From Alviniconcha marisindica (Eukaryota; Mollusca; Gastropoda; Provannidae), in contig JABMCL010000154.1 in the NCBI GenBank assembly GCA_018857735.1, positions 62,001 through 126,000 on the forward strand: a stretch of DNA of 64,000 bases, given 5' to 3'. The notes under the pieces are model-generated. The model did no database searches. It was not told the DNA's origin and saw nothing but the letters and a program-made list of their open reading frames with translations. Positions 11,556 to 25,300 of the stretch are shown here, in pieces (positions within the stretch are counted from its first letter, which is position 1; each line of letters opens with the position of its first letter). The position numbers were made by a program, and so were the translations under genes.

Positions 11556-13307
11556 TGTGTGAAATATGGATCACCCTACCTGAAGCCTGGCATTCAGAAG
11601 GTAGTGGCTTCTGTTTGAAAGGATCACCCAGGTCTGTTGGTGAAAAGACTGCCTCCTGCGAGTCTTTTTAAGAAAGCAGCACCTCTTCAAGTGATGTGTG
11701 TACACCAGTCTTCAGACAGAAAAGTGGAGACAATAACTGACAATGTATGTTTCACTACATTCTGCCACTGTCCAAAGAACGTTTGGAGATCAGAGAAGAT
11801 GTACGATCAGAGTGCAAAATGTTTGCAGTGATAGAGAGCGCCTGTCTGCCGGTTCAGAGGTTGGGGAAGAGGTCATGGGGTCTCTCTGTGTTCAGGGTGG
11901 TGTACGGCTATAAAGGGTGTGTGGTGTAATTCTAGCTTCCGTACAAGCACTGCTGTGCGGAAGTGCAGTGAGTTTGTGTAGACCAGAGAATAGCGCTGTA
12001 CAAAAGTTATCTATTAAGTGGTGTGATTCTGGTCTCCAAGCTACTGATATCCAGTGCTATTGCATGGAAGAAGCGCGGTTTGATACAAACATGTAAGTTT
12101 GGATGTTGGAGTGAGGTTCTGATTGAATTGAAAACAGTTCAAAACAACGGACCTGCTGTGGTTTTCATTCCGCGCTGCAAGCTTCCTCTGCCTTGAGTCT
12201 CTGTTTGTTGTGTGTAAATTAAGTTTTGTATAGTGAGTATACTTGTGTGTGTGTGGTGTGCATGCATGTGACTCTGTGTGTGTGTGCACACTTTAGGCTT
12301 AAAATAGTCTCTATGGACAAGATTTTGCGCTTTATAAATACTGTAATTATTATTATTTTATTATTAAAACTGTGGCTGCGTCTCATCCTTTGCCACCCTT
12401 GTCCATGACTCAACAGGCTGCAGTGTAATACAGCTGAGCATACAGTCCACTTCTGAGATCCCTTGCGTAAGATAGCGTGGCTCCAGTTGTTAACCAGTTG
12501 CAGTTTGTGAGACAGCGAGACTGAACAAGGGGCTGATGCTCTTTTCCTTGGTATAATTCCAAGTGTACGTTTTGTAAACTTCTAAACATGTATCTTGGTT
12601 TAAAATCTCAGCTGATCATTTAAGTATGGAGTCTTCCCCTCATAAATTTCCCTTCATGTATGACCCACATGGTTGAAAGGGGTACCACTGGCCTAGCCTT
12701 TACTGCAGCAAATGCCCTGGACCTTTTTGGTCTGCGATCAGGTGTAGCTTGCAGTGGAGCCCTATCAGTCTGGCCTATTAGATGAACAGACAGTTTCAGC
12801 CATGGTTGTCTGACTGCAGCTTGTGGTCGATTTTTGGAATATGCCAAGGAAAGGGGTGTGTGTGTGTGTGCGTGTGCATGTGCACATGCATGCATGTATG
12901 TTTTGTATGTGAGAGCAGGAGAGTCTTACTGTCTTCCTTACAATGAAAGGGTGTCTTCCTGGTAGTGCAAGTGACCTGTTTTTTTACGCCTGTCAACCAG
13001 TCCTGGTAGCAAGTTAATGTCTTCTGTACAATTACAGTGTACAAGTGTTTTCCTTATAGCCCAGCAGTAGTCATATATGTCGTGCAATGACCTTCACACA
13101 TCTCTAGTGGTACTGGTTAGACATAAATAGCCCAAGCTGAAGAAAGCAACACAAACAACAAAACTATACAAGTGTGGGTTACTGATGTATACAGTGGCTT
13201 ACTTGTCTGAACACGGGTGTAGCATAACTGATGTAGACACAAGTGTGTAGATGTAGGCATAGATGGAATTGAATGGGTTGCTGATGCAGAGGGAAGTATG
13301 TGGACAG
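11556..13307. other. S28 3' flank
   Basis: No gene is visible. Repeat-like tails with GCGCTTTATAAATACTG and ATT runs occur near 12310-12365, and GT microsatellites near 12244-12290 and 12857-12890. A motif containing TTTTTTACGCCTGTCAACCA near 12970-13005 resembles better copies at 21119 and 53570. I found no clear canonical poly(A) signal close to the stop; ATTAAA occurs at about 12363. Confidence 0.4.
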
Positions 13308-13605
13308 AAGAATAATAATAATAATAATAATAATAATGTACATTTATCATGCGCTCATCAACGCCCTTGAGCGCTCACATGATACATATTAACCTAAATA
13401 TGATATTCTATACACATGTAGAGCATAGTCCTACCAAAACAATTTACATAAAGTATTATTAAAAACACACACACAAAACGTGCTACACACACACACTCAC
13501 TCACACGCACGCACGCACGCACGCACACACGCATGCACAATGATTGTAGCAGAAACAGGGTACTGATATTAGGATGGAAATACTGTGAGAAGAGGAAGAC
13601 AGAAG
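13308..13605 (-). mobile_element. LINE 3' end, minus orientation
   Basis: Read on the minus strand, this matches the LINE 3' end at 27500-27876: the CTTCTCACAGTATTTC segment, the CA/GT block, the TTACATAAAGTATTATT-type stretch, then TGATAAATGTACATT and an ATT tail. The coding part is missing, so it is severely 5'-truncated. Confidence 0.7.
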
Positions 13606-15567
13606 AGTTTATGTAAACATAAGGGTTACTGGTGTAGCTGTGTGCATATGAGTCATCAATGTAGACAAATGTGCATTGGTTACAGATGTAGAGAGTTATG
13701 TGTTTGTCTGGGTTACTGATGTAGACATAAATGCTCATCTTGGTTACAGAAATTTTAGGTCAAAGTGTAGAAAAAAACAAGCAAGTAGTAGTTAATTGTT
13801 GAGGCGTTATATTTAGATCTGGAAGACCTTAAACAGAGTAAATCTGACAGGGGAAAAAAATGGAGAGACAGAAAGATACAACTTGCAAGGAAATGTGAAC
13901 AATGGCCCATGAATATCATTGCTCCAAAACTGAATGGTTTGGATGTGCCTTAAGAGTTGTTTTAGGCAATTGCAGACAGCTGAGAATTTTGGTTTTAGTT
14001 TCAAACTGGCAGAAAACCAAGATGCCTTGAGTTTCAAGGACCCACTGTGTTTAAGGAACCGGGTGGAGTTGGGCCCCAAGGACCCTGGCTTCTGCAGCAT
14101 TGCTGTTTCTGTTTTGGTCATTTATTTTCAGATGTGTGTTTGCATGTGTATTCTCAGTATTTAGTGTACTGTCTAAATGATGTATTTATTTGATGCATTG
14201 TAGCCACGTAACATTCCTGGAGTATTACTGTCAAAATATGGATTTCTGTGTGTTCAATTGAGATCATGCGACACAGTGAGAGTTGACATGTCTTTTGACC
14301 ACTTTTATTTTAAATCAGGTAGGTGCTTTCAGAGTTCTTGTGCATTTTTGTTGAGTAGAAAATTGAACTGTGCAAGTGCTTTATACAGACCTTTTCATAC
14401 TGTTTGTGTTAATGAGCCTGATGAGGTAATTCCTTGTTGAATGACTTGGACTGATTTGATGTAGCATCTCAAAAACATAATCATAACTGTTATCTGTTGA
14501 ACTCTATCCACATCTGTGATACAACAACATTAATTATTTGTTCTGACAGCTGATGTTGGCACAGTGCCAGTGGTGTGTTAATGCATTTAGAGTTGCCCAG
14601 TTTAAAGTCCCGTGGAATAAAAATATTGGTGGTTTCCTTTAATCTGTGACTGTGCAAATTGTCCCACAGGTCCTGCTCGATGACATGCTGTGTTTGGAAT
14701 CGTGCAGTTTGGTTTCATTGCCACCGCTGATGCTTGTGATAAAGGAATGCATATTTTCTCCAACACCAGACACATAATTATTAGGTGCAGTGTTGTGTGG
14801 TCATGTTGTATGGTTTGCATTTTCAGGTAATCCTTGCAAACACTGTGGTGTTTGGCTCACTGCACCATAGCAATGTGTCAATTTTTACCTACGCTACTTT
14901 GTGTGTGTGTGTGGGGGGGGGGGGGAGTTTAAAACAAATGCAGTGGAAAACCACTGAATGGCGGAAGAATCCAATGCCTGTATTCCCAACATTCACAAAA
15001 ATACTGTGAAGTTTTTTGCTTTTTATTCATGGGTGTTGGCAGAAGGGCAGTTTGGCCCAGAAGCAGGAGATAAAGCTGACGTTGACTGTAGGAAACTCTT
15101 GCCTCTATGATACAAGTTGCCCATTTCATCAGATGATGATGGTGCAGATCAGTGCCAATTCTGTTTTTCTTCAGTCTGAGAATGGTTGTTTCATTCCCAA
15201 CTGAGCGGGATTCTCAGGTCTTCCATCCACTTTTGTGCTTTCAGTGTTTGTTTTCACAGCTGCTTTTATTGTAGTGACAATTTAGTATTTGCGACTCAGA
15301 CTTTTATGCTTTCAACATTTGTTTTCTTAGCTTCCACTTTTATTTTGATATTCTTTTAACATTGTGACAGCTTTAAAACCAAAAAGGCAACTTAAGGAAT
15401 ATATACTCATGAAATAAAGTTAGATAACAATTTCAGAAAGTCATTAATGATTTGTCAAACCATTGACACTGTGGATGGTAACTTTTGTGGATATCCTGTA
15501 CATTTCCAAGCTGTTTGTATTCTTGGCAAAGAACCTGCTGGCTGCAAGCTGTTGCTTGAAACTGTCG
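13606..15567. other. Intergenic sequence, no gene seen
   Basis: Phrases like GGTTACTGATGTAGAC recur near 13180-13260 and 13625-13730, flanking the LINE fragment. They are probably diverged tandem repeats. A poly-G run lies at about 14912-14925. Nothing else is recognisable. Confidence 0.35.
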
Positions 15568-15996
15568 AGTGATGAATCTGAAACGGAATGAGGCCTAGAG
15601 TGCCTGAGCAGAATCAACACACAAGGGAGTTAATCAGCTCTCAAACTACGTAACACAAACACAACAAAGACCCGAGTCACCTACGGTCACTCACCTGGCA
15701 TGTGTGTAAATACAAGGTACATAAACTCCACCACAGGTACATTCTCAGTCAGAGGATGTACCTCTGGTGGAGTTAAACTCTCACCTGGCATGCGTGTAAA
15801 TACAAGGTACATAAACTCCAGATATACATCCTCAATCCTCAATCGGAGGATCATCAGGATGTACCTCTGATGGAGTTTATGCACCATGTATTTACATGCG
15901 TGCCAGGTGAGAGTTACCGTAGGCTACTCAAGTCTTTGTTGCGTTTGCGTTACATATTTCAAGTGCTAATTAACTCCCTTGTGTGTTGATTCTGTC
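15568..15996. mobile_element. Fold-back (long inverted repeat) element, about 390-430 bp
   Basis: The left arm from about 15609 (CAGAATCAACACACAAGGGA) is inverted at the right end, closing at about 15994. The arms of roughly 100-190 bp match through GCCTACGGT, CTCACCTGGCA and TAAATAC. Inner segments around GTACATAAACTCCA are themselves repeated. A shorter relative with the same AAGGGAGTTAATTAG end lies at 35725. No coding capacity, so it resembles a MITE or fold-back element. Confidence 0.75.
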
Positions 15997-16796
15997 TAGC
16001 GATGGTATGTGGAACCAGGTGAACTGGCAAAACTGCTCACTTTTGTGCACATTTGGCACATTTTTGGCGTGTCCTCTGCATGGTGTAGAGGACATGCAAA
16101 ACTGATTGCATGGTGAACGGTGGTAGACCAGCGAATAAGCTTTCCACCTGTAAAAGTTTTCTGGAAATAGTTTGAGGTTTGAACATTTGTGCATTGTTAA
16201 AAATAAGTTGCTTAACTTTTGAGCTTTACTATATTTCTTTTACTGAAGATTGTTGAATCACAGACAAAAATGCGTTTTGTTGGTTTTCACCAGGGTAGTG
16301 TTGTATTTTAACATTATTCAAACACTAACAAAAACATAAAGAAATGGTGTGTGTGTGTGTTTGTTCCAGACAGTTGCTAATAGTGCTTTAGCAAGTAAAA
16401 AGGTGTGTGTGTGTCTCACTGCTCATTTAATGTTATGACTTCTAATTTGTGTGTGTGTGTAGCAGAGTACCACAGAAGACGAATCTAACAACATCCATAG
16501 GCCAATTCAATCATGTTTATTACAAAAATATTTCTCACATAGATAACCACCAAAACAGCAATATGAGAACCCAACTGCTTCACGGATCATAAACTATTTC
16601 AACAGCTGCAACAGAGTTTTAAAAGAACTGAGATTCAAATAATCAAAATCATACTTAACACCTCCCCTACCTAACCCTCCATTTGTGGGCAGCCCAACCG
16701 AAATGTTGAAACTGTTACCATGGAAGCAGAAGCAAATGAACAGTGGCCATTCTGCTCTCTTGTGTACCATTTTTTTCTTCTGCAACCATGGCCGTT

Positions 16797-17125
16797 GATG
16801 CATTTCCTCTGGGTAAATTTAATTCCACATGAAACATTTCTGCATTCACTTGACAGATTTTGTTTACTGAAGCAATGTTGTCAATGCCTTTCCTCTTTAG
16901 CTTTTATTCCACATGAAACCTTTCTGCATTCACTGGACAGATTTGGTTAACTGAAGCAATGTCAGTGCATTTCTTCTGGATTTAATTCCACATGAAACAT
17001 TTCTGCATTCACTAAACAGATTTTGTTAATTGAAACAAATGTTGTCAATGCATTTCCTCTTTAGCTTTAGTTCCACGTGCAGCCTTTTTGCGTTCACTGG
17101 ACCGATTTTGTTAACTGAAGCAATG
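16797..17125 (+). repeat. ~85-bp repeat, four copies
   Basis: Four units contain CCACATGAAACATTTCTGCA then a segment ending TTTTGTTAACTGAAGCAATG. This is an intergenic minisatellite not related to an exon I can see. Confidence 0.75.
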
Positions 17126-17347
17126 TATTTTCACCCCCAGCTGACAAAATACCTGGGTAATGTATCTCACCTGATGACGCTGGCACTGTTTGGAACAACC
17201 TCTTGTGTGACACCAACCAACTGCTGTCAAAGGGACAGTGAAGAAGCTAATCAAGCACAGCTTTCCAGTATTCCACTGACACCTTTTTCAGCGCTGACTG
17301 CGACAAAAGGGTTTCCACTCTCAATCCACCCACGTTCCCTTGGCCAG

Positions 17348-17458
17348 ACCAATGTACCTTTAATTGGGACTGACCTAGTTTGACTGAATAACACTCCAGA
17401 CCAATTCACCTTTAACTGGGACTGACCTAGTTTGACTGAATAACACTTGCAGACCAAA
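17348..17458 (+). repeat. 55-bp tandem duplication
   Basis: Two near-identical copies contain GGGACTGACCTAGTTTGACT, adjacent to each other. Confidence 0.75.
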
Positions 17459-18949
17459 CCAAACCAAAAACATACTGTCCAAATCTGCACGTGTCCTCAT
17501 ATCTGCAAACGCAACATGGATGCAGAAAAGCTGTCTCGCATGGACATTGCTGATGAAATAAAATCAGTGCGGACATTTGACATGACTGCCTTACGCAGTG
17601 CAAAAAGTTGGTTTTGGGTGTTGATCTGATAATGGTTGTGATGGGTTTACAGTCAAAATCAGATGACTGCAGTTGTTACTAGGTTACAGTGCGACTCCAA
17701 TGATCAGGAGTTCTGATGAGTTTGCAGTTGGGTGTGGACCATCAGAGGTTTAACAGCTTCATCCTCTGGTTTGGATGACCAAAGGTGGGGATGAAATCAA
17801 AGCCTGGTAGGGTTGTGTGTAGAACATGGATATTGCAGTCAGTTCCAGCTTCAAAATAATAATAATAAAGAGGATTTCTAGAGCGTCCGTCTACCGCACA
17901 AGGTGGGAGCACAGGGCGCTTTACAATAACGCTAACAACACGCATGTACGCACACACGCACACAAAAGTAAACAAGGAGAGCAAAAACAGCACCACCTGA
18001 ACCGACCAAAGATAAATGTAACCCAGCAACTATGTGAAATAGGATCCTCAGTTATTAAACATGTCCACACATTTCCAACATGACAAAACCTTGAAAAATA
18101 GTGAAGGATTCAATCACAGCCTCTTTGCAAGTTACCAATCACAATAGTTGCATTATGTAAGGAACACGCACACGTACACACACACTCTCACTCTCTCTTT
18201 GTTACATACATGCCTATCACCTGTTCTCCCAAAGACCACGTAGAAAGGAACCCAGCACACAAATGTACAGTTAGTTCAAAGTGTCTTCAACAGACTCCAC
18301 TCACTGTCTGGAATTGTTCGAGCAAATTGAGTATCTGAACCTTTGCCTCTTAATTCCAAGTCCAACAATGAAATACATTATCCAAAAAAAGAAGAAGTAG
18401 GACTAAGTGCAAACTTGGGCTACCACTAAGAGCATCTCTGATCAGGCTCCCTTCTGCCTTCCAGACCATCATCACCTTTACACCAACTCACAGGCTCCGT
18501 GTGCCAAGCTTCCTCTGTAGGTTCTTTCAAACCTTCCTTTAACCCCCCACCCCCACCTCCTCGTTTCGTCAGTTCTCAGGTCCCAAGTCAAGATGCACAT
18601 GCACTTTTAGAGTTCATGTGTATCTCAATCTTTCACATCTTAATACAGATGTATGCATAAAATGTGTAAGTGCTTAGGGCTGCTAAAGGTTAGGCTCGCT
18701 AGATGCCTGTTATCATCATTTTTAATGCACCATGCAGTCATCTGGTCAAGGTTTTCACTCAGACTGCTTGCTGACTACTGTTCAGCCACAATCTGAATTC
18801 TGTCACTGTGACAAGAGTTGCCAGATGCAGAGCTATCACCATCACAAGTCTGTCAGCAATGAGGATGAAGATGGTATAAACTGTCCTCGTTGCGACACCT
18901 AGCCGGCTACCTGGCTTCAACCTTGCACAATGGGACACTGCCATTCTTG
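17459..18949. other. Intergenic sequence between convergent genes
   Basis: An AAT-tailed interspersed repeat fragment lies at about 17855-17945. ATTAAA on the minus strand (TTTAAT at about 18721-18726) is the nearest poly(A)-signal variant downstream of COG3, some 550 bp past its stop, but is only a weak candidate. No gene is seen. Confidence 0.35.
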
Positions 18950-19330
18950 GATTGCTGAGTTGCCCTTCAAGGGGATGAGGGATTTCTGATGCACCAGGAC
19001 AGTGACCGGGATGATGGTGTGGATCTCTGTGGCATTATGACGGTGGCTGGTGCAGAGTTGCAGGGGCAAGATGAGGGTTTTCTGTGGCATCAAAATGATG
19101 AGGGATTTCTGATGCCAGAGCCACGAGAGAGTCTGGCGCAAGGGAATGGGGTTGAGATGGTGACAGTTTTCTGCGGCATCACAGCTGGCAGAGTCTGGCG
19201 CAGGTTTGCGGGGGCAAAAAGGTATGTTTTTTTTGTGGTATCACGGGAGAAATGATGAGGATTATCTACGCAGGCATCACGACAGTGTCTGGCGCAGGGT
19301 GGCAGGGGCGAGAAGCAGGTTGATCTGCTC
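18950..19330 (-). repeat. Diverged copies of the COG3 C-terminal coding end
   Basis: On the minus strand the last COG3 codons, reading [10 protein letters not shown] and stop, are followed by about three to four decayed copies of the same segment. They share CCCCTGC...CTGCGCCAGAC and a TGATGCC tail. Visible blocks lie near 19200-19240, 19100-19145 and 19040-19075. They lie beyond the stop at 19277, so are probably 3' UTR or flank. Confidence 0.6.
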
Positions 19331-22300
19331 CGCGCTGGGAGAGGCCACAATCAAGCGGTCTTCCTCGGTGTAGTGGTCCAAGAGAATCTGGGACAGCTTG
19401 CCATAGTTCTGCTGGATGTTCACCTGTCAACACACACAGCACCATTTCCACTTTCAGGACCCGCACAAATCGCAACTTCCAACTTAGGCCTGTGGCACAT
19501 GAGGCAGAGAGTTAAGGTGACATGTTCAAGTCAAGTACTTCTTCATTCCGTTCAAAGGAAAACGTGGGTGCCACAGATGAATAACAAACAACGGAATCAA
19601 ATCTACATGTATAAGAGATTCACAGTCTAACAGTGCGCGACAATGTACAAATGCATTGCGGTCATGATGTGATTTGCAAGCGGGCATAGCTGAGTCATGA
19701 TTCATGAAACAGCGGCATGCACACACAGCATCATGCCTGCCATGACGGTTGCCATATAACTTTACAAGGCAAGTGATTTGCAAGTGGGCATGGTCGAGTC
19801 ATGATTGGTGGGTTATGCCTGCCATGGTGGTTGATATAAGACAAGTTGTTGACATAGTTATCCCATGCGATGGGCCCCATCTCCTCCTCACCGGGATGGC
19901 CTGAAAGGCTGATCATTTTCAACTGAGGGTGGTGGGCACAAAATACCATCTGTTGCAAAACCAACAGAAATCTGTTGCAAAACCAAAGCAACTGTTGTCA
20001 TCCCTACTGCTTGCACCTACCCAAAACACACACACACAATAACAACACAACACACATGTGCGCAGGCACGCACACACACACACACACACACACACAAAGA
20101 CCCCATCACCACCCCTGCAACAACACAAACAAAATGAAAAAAGAAAGAACAACACAATGATTCCAGTATCCCCCCCCCCCGCCCCCCCCCCACAAAACTT
20201 TTTTGTGGGGGCATGGGAGTGTATGTGTGTATGAATATATATGTGTGTGTAAGGGGGGGGGGGGGGGGGAGGGGATATAAAAACACCCCAGTTTCATGTC
20301 TCACCTTAATAGGTCGGAAGAGGATGGCCTCTGTGTCACGGTTGGCGAGATACAGGGACATGCTCCTTTGCAGCCCTGGCAGACGCGTCTTGATGTTGCG
20401 GTACGTCTCCATGGCAACGTCGTGCACCTTCTCGGGCGTGGCGAAGGGCTGAGCGCGGAGGATGACTCTTGGTGTTCCGTCCTCCTTGGTCATCGCCACC
20501 ACCACTCCAGCCTGTCGACCACAAGACACGAAGAGCAAAACACTCAGTCCGCCCGCATCCACAACCGGAAAATACTACCTGATACATTTTCACTGTGCTC
20601 TGACCTTGAAAACTAGTCATGGTCACTGAAACCAGTGTGAAAGTGTATGGCTTGATGGAGGCTGTCACTGTACAGGGTTTCAAAGATCTTGTCGAAAAGG
20701 GACCCAAGTTTTTAAAAAGAAGAAGCCAACATCAGGATTCTTTTTAAGTCCAACACCTGGCAAACACTCGCTCGTGTGTACAACCTGACGATGGCTACCA
20801 GTGTCTAGAGTTTCAAAGATTTCACTTAAAGATTTCCTCTGCATATTGATTTGTTGTTTTACCAATCCATCACCAGTAATACATGTATTTGTAGTGTGTG
20901 TGCGTGTGTGTGTGTACACGTGTGTGTGGCATGTCTGGGTGTGTGCACGCTTGTGTCTGTGTGAGCGTGTGTGTGTTTGTGTGTGTGATGAAATGAGTGT
21001 ATCCTTATATGTTTGTAAGCACTCTGGGCTCTTACAAGATGGGGCGCCATAAATAATCCATTATTAAATGGTATTCAAGAAAAGGCCAACATCAAAATAT
21101 TTCTTAAGCCCCACACCTGAGTAAGTAACTTGGTGTTTTACGCCCAGTCAACCAGTATCGTAATATCAGGGCAAAACACATTTTGTCAGCACACAATAAA
21201 TGTTAACAATATGTACATGTTAAAACTGGCATGTTATCAGATTCTCAAGAAACGGACACAAAAAGTGGATAAACACACACAGAACCAAAAATGACCCATC
21301 AACACCTGACAAACACTCACCCTGGACAGAAAGGTCTGCAGAGGTCCAGTGAACAGCTCCGTGACGTGGTTGATGAAATCCTCACACGTGCTCTTCAGCT
21401 GCTGGTCGACGTCTCGCTTGGAGTCGATGAACAGCTCTGTCACCTGGGGCGTGCCCTGTCAACACAAAACACTCACTGCACATCTCCTGGGTTGCATTTG
21501 GCCATGGCAGCATTCCTGGAGGTCTGAGCTACCAAAATTGCAGCATCCATAGAGACAGCATTGCAGCTCATGAACCTCTACAAGTTCTTCTGACCTTTGG
21601 GTCCCTGACCTTGGCACCCCTGACCCTGGAGCTCCTGGCCTCACTCTAGACTCCCATCAAGGTCATGATCTTTTTTCATGGCAGCAAGGACAATTTAAAA
21701 AAGTGCTACTGACATGCTAATGTTGGATTCTGCAGCTGTTTATTCTCTCTGACTCTCCCGTTGTCCCAGTAGGTATGACCTATGCTGGACATTAAAACCA
21801 ATTAGTTCATTACTATTACTATACATAAGCACATGTGCATGCACACACCCACATGTACACACACACACGCACACACACACAAGCACACTCAAAGCAAACA
21901 ACCACAACAAAACCACAACACTCACGAGAATACCAAGTGTTTACCTCCAACACAAACTGCAGAAGGGCATTGTTGCTGTTCAGAGCAAAGAGCAGCGACT
22001 TCTTCTGCATCAGGGAATAGGCAGCGTCTGCAACAACAACAATCCCCTTGATTAACAACACGCCAGCATGTCCTGGTAGGCAACAGCACTTTTCACTGGC
22101 CCTTGACGTAACAGGCAAACACCTGCCTTCAGGACAGGAAATGCCACCTGCTAGCAGCAGGTCAGAGAGCGACAGAGCAGGTACACAGAATTCTCACCTG
22201 CCATGCACCAGAGAACTATAAACCTCTGATTCATGGCCAAATCACACAGAATTCTCACATGCCACGCACCAGAGAACTATAAACCTCTGATTCATTGCCA

Positions 22301-25300
22301 GATCATGCAGAATTCTCACCTGCCATGGACCAGAGAACCATAAACCTCTGATTCATCACCAAATCACAGAATTCTCACCTGCCACACGCCAGAGAACTAT
22401 AAACCTCTGATTCATGGCCAAATCACACAGAATTCTCACCTGCCACACACCAGAGAACTATAAACCTCTGATTCATTGCCAGATCATGCAGAATTCTCAC
22501 CTGCCACGCACCAGCGAACTATAAACCTCTGATTCACGGCCAAATCACACAGAATTCTCACTGCCAGAAATCCACAAACCTCTGACCCATGGCCAAATCA
22601 CACACAGTTCTCATCTGCTGTGCACCAGAGAACCATAAACCTCTGATTCAAGAATTCTCACCTGCCAGGTGCCAGAAAACCATAAACCTCTGATTCATTG
22701 CCAAATCACACAGAATTCTCACCTGCTAGAAAATCATAAACCTCTGATTCACTGCCAAATCACACAGAATTCTCACCTGCCAGAAAACCACAAACCTCTG
22801 ATTCATGGCCAAATCACACAGAGTTCTCACCTGCCAGAAAACCACAAACCTCTGATTCATGACCAAATCACAGAATTATCACCTGCCAGGCACCAGAAAA
22901 CTATAAACCACTGATTCGTCTCAAAATCACACAGAATTCTCACCTGCTAGAAAACCGCAAACCTCCGATTCATGGCCAAATCACACAGAAGTCTCACCTG
23001 CCGTGCACCAGAAAACCATAAACCTGTGACTCATCACCAAATCTTCCCCCAAAGATAGAATGCAGTTCTGTGTGAAGCAGGGATGCCTCCAAGAAAATAA
23101 TAAACAGACTCCATCACTCCACTGGGCATTGCCGACACCAGGACCCTTGATGAGTCGGCACTGGCTAGTGCTGCCCAACTCCAAGTGAATTAAAATGCAG
23201 GAGAAGGGTTGCATGCAGAAAATCTCACCAGACCGGTGGAAACATTTGAGTGGATCTGCAGAAGCTGAGAAAAAAAGTGCTCAGAGAAGAAATTAAAAAT
23301 ATGGAGGGGGGTGGGGAGGGGGGGGGGTGAGTTGGGGAGGGGAGGGACAAATGTACATAACACTCCTTAACAACAAGCATCCAATGTAATTAAAGCAACC
23401 AGATGTGTTATCTGGAGAACACTATGTACCCCACCCCCAAACACAACCCCTCAACTTCATTTTCATAATTATGTGGCAAAATCCGACTGCATTCATGACA
23501 GAAACGAGACAAAGCACAAGTTTTCATTATCTGTGATTTACTCACTGAACAAATGAGCAAAATGCTCTTGCCGCCCAAGCTGGTGAGTATAACAAAATGC
23601 CAGTGGAAACTATGCATAAAGATGTAATGGTTTGCCAAATGGCAAATGAGCCAGACAAAGTAATAACAAACCAACTGGCAACCAACAACAAAAAACAAAA
23701 AAGCCAGTCGCAACCCATGCTGTTATACTGCACTATTAGAAATATTAGTGAAAGCCAGCATAGCAACAACTCAAACACCACAGCATTTACCAAAACATGT
23801 ACATGAACACATTCTCTCTCTCTCTCACACACACACACGCACGCATACATGCATGTGCACACGCACACACAGAGAGGAAACAGACAAACAAAGAACTCCA
23901 AGTGCTAGTAAAAACAACAGGATGAAAATGTCAGTGCATATATATGTAAAGCAGGCCTGCTTTCCCTCCCACGGCATTTTTACATCATTGTAGTACTTTT
24001 TGAATTATTTTTTTGGCTGAGGGGTGGGGTGGAGGGGGAACTTCACAGGAAAGAGTGAATCTGCAGGGTGAACAGAAAAACTGGTGTGTCAAATCCTATA
24101 AGAGTGTATTTTCTATTCCATTCCTATTGATGTACCCTTTTGGTAGGGAAAGGGTTGATACAACCAGCTTAAAAAAACTAAAAAAACTATGTTAGTGCAG
24201 ACAAAGGCCAGCGAAGATGTCTAAAAATTAGTAAAAGCAGCAAAGGGGTTAATCAAAGCCAAGTTCTAAATCTTACGCAGTAGGGTTCTAAGGGGTTAAT
24301 CAAAGCCAAGTTCTAAATCTTATGCAGTAGGATTCTAAGGGGTTAATCAAAGCCAAGTTGTAAATCTTACACAGTAGAGTTCTGAATTGCTTTGTCAGAA
24401 AAGAGTCTTTGTGTTCTAGAAGCTCTCGATGTCTCACGGACATTTCTTAGGCTGTATTCCATCGTGGCCATGCTTTTGGTGTAACCCAGTTACACTTCAT
24501 ACAGCACTTTACCCACGTGTTCATCTACCCTATGTGACTGACTACAGCTACATGATGCATCAACCATGTATCTAACTACTACAGATACATGATGTATCAA
24601 CAATGTATCTAACTACTACAGCTACGTGACGCATCAACAATGTATCTAACTACTACAGCTAGCTACATGATGCATCAACAATGTATCTAACTACTACAGC
24701 TAGCTACATGATGCATCAACAATGTATCTACAGCTACATGACCCATCAACAATGTATCTAACCACTACAGCTACATGATGCATCAACAATGTGTCTAATT
24801 ACTACAGCTACATGATGCATCAACAATGTATCTAACTACTACAGCTAGCTACATGATGCATCAACAATGTATCTAACTACTACAGCTAGCTACATGACGC
24901 ATCAACAATGTATCTAACTACTACAGCTAGCTACATGACACATCAACAATGTATCTAACTACTACAGCTAGCTACATGACCCATCAACAATATATCTAAC
25001 TATTACAGCTACATGACGCATCAACAATGTATCTAACTACTACAGCTACATGACGCATCAACAATGTATCTAACTACTACAGCTACATGATGCATCAACT
25101 ATGTATCTAACTACTACAGCTACATGATGCATCAACAATGTATCTAACTACTTTCAGCTACATGATGCATCAACAATGTATCTAACTACTACAGCTACAT
25201 GACGCATCAACAATGTATCTAACTACTTTCAGCTACATGACCCTCAACAAATTTTAAGTAACTATTAAGGAAAAACTTTCAATGAAAAATACTCTAACTA

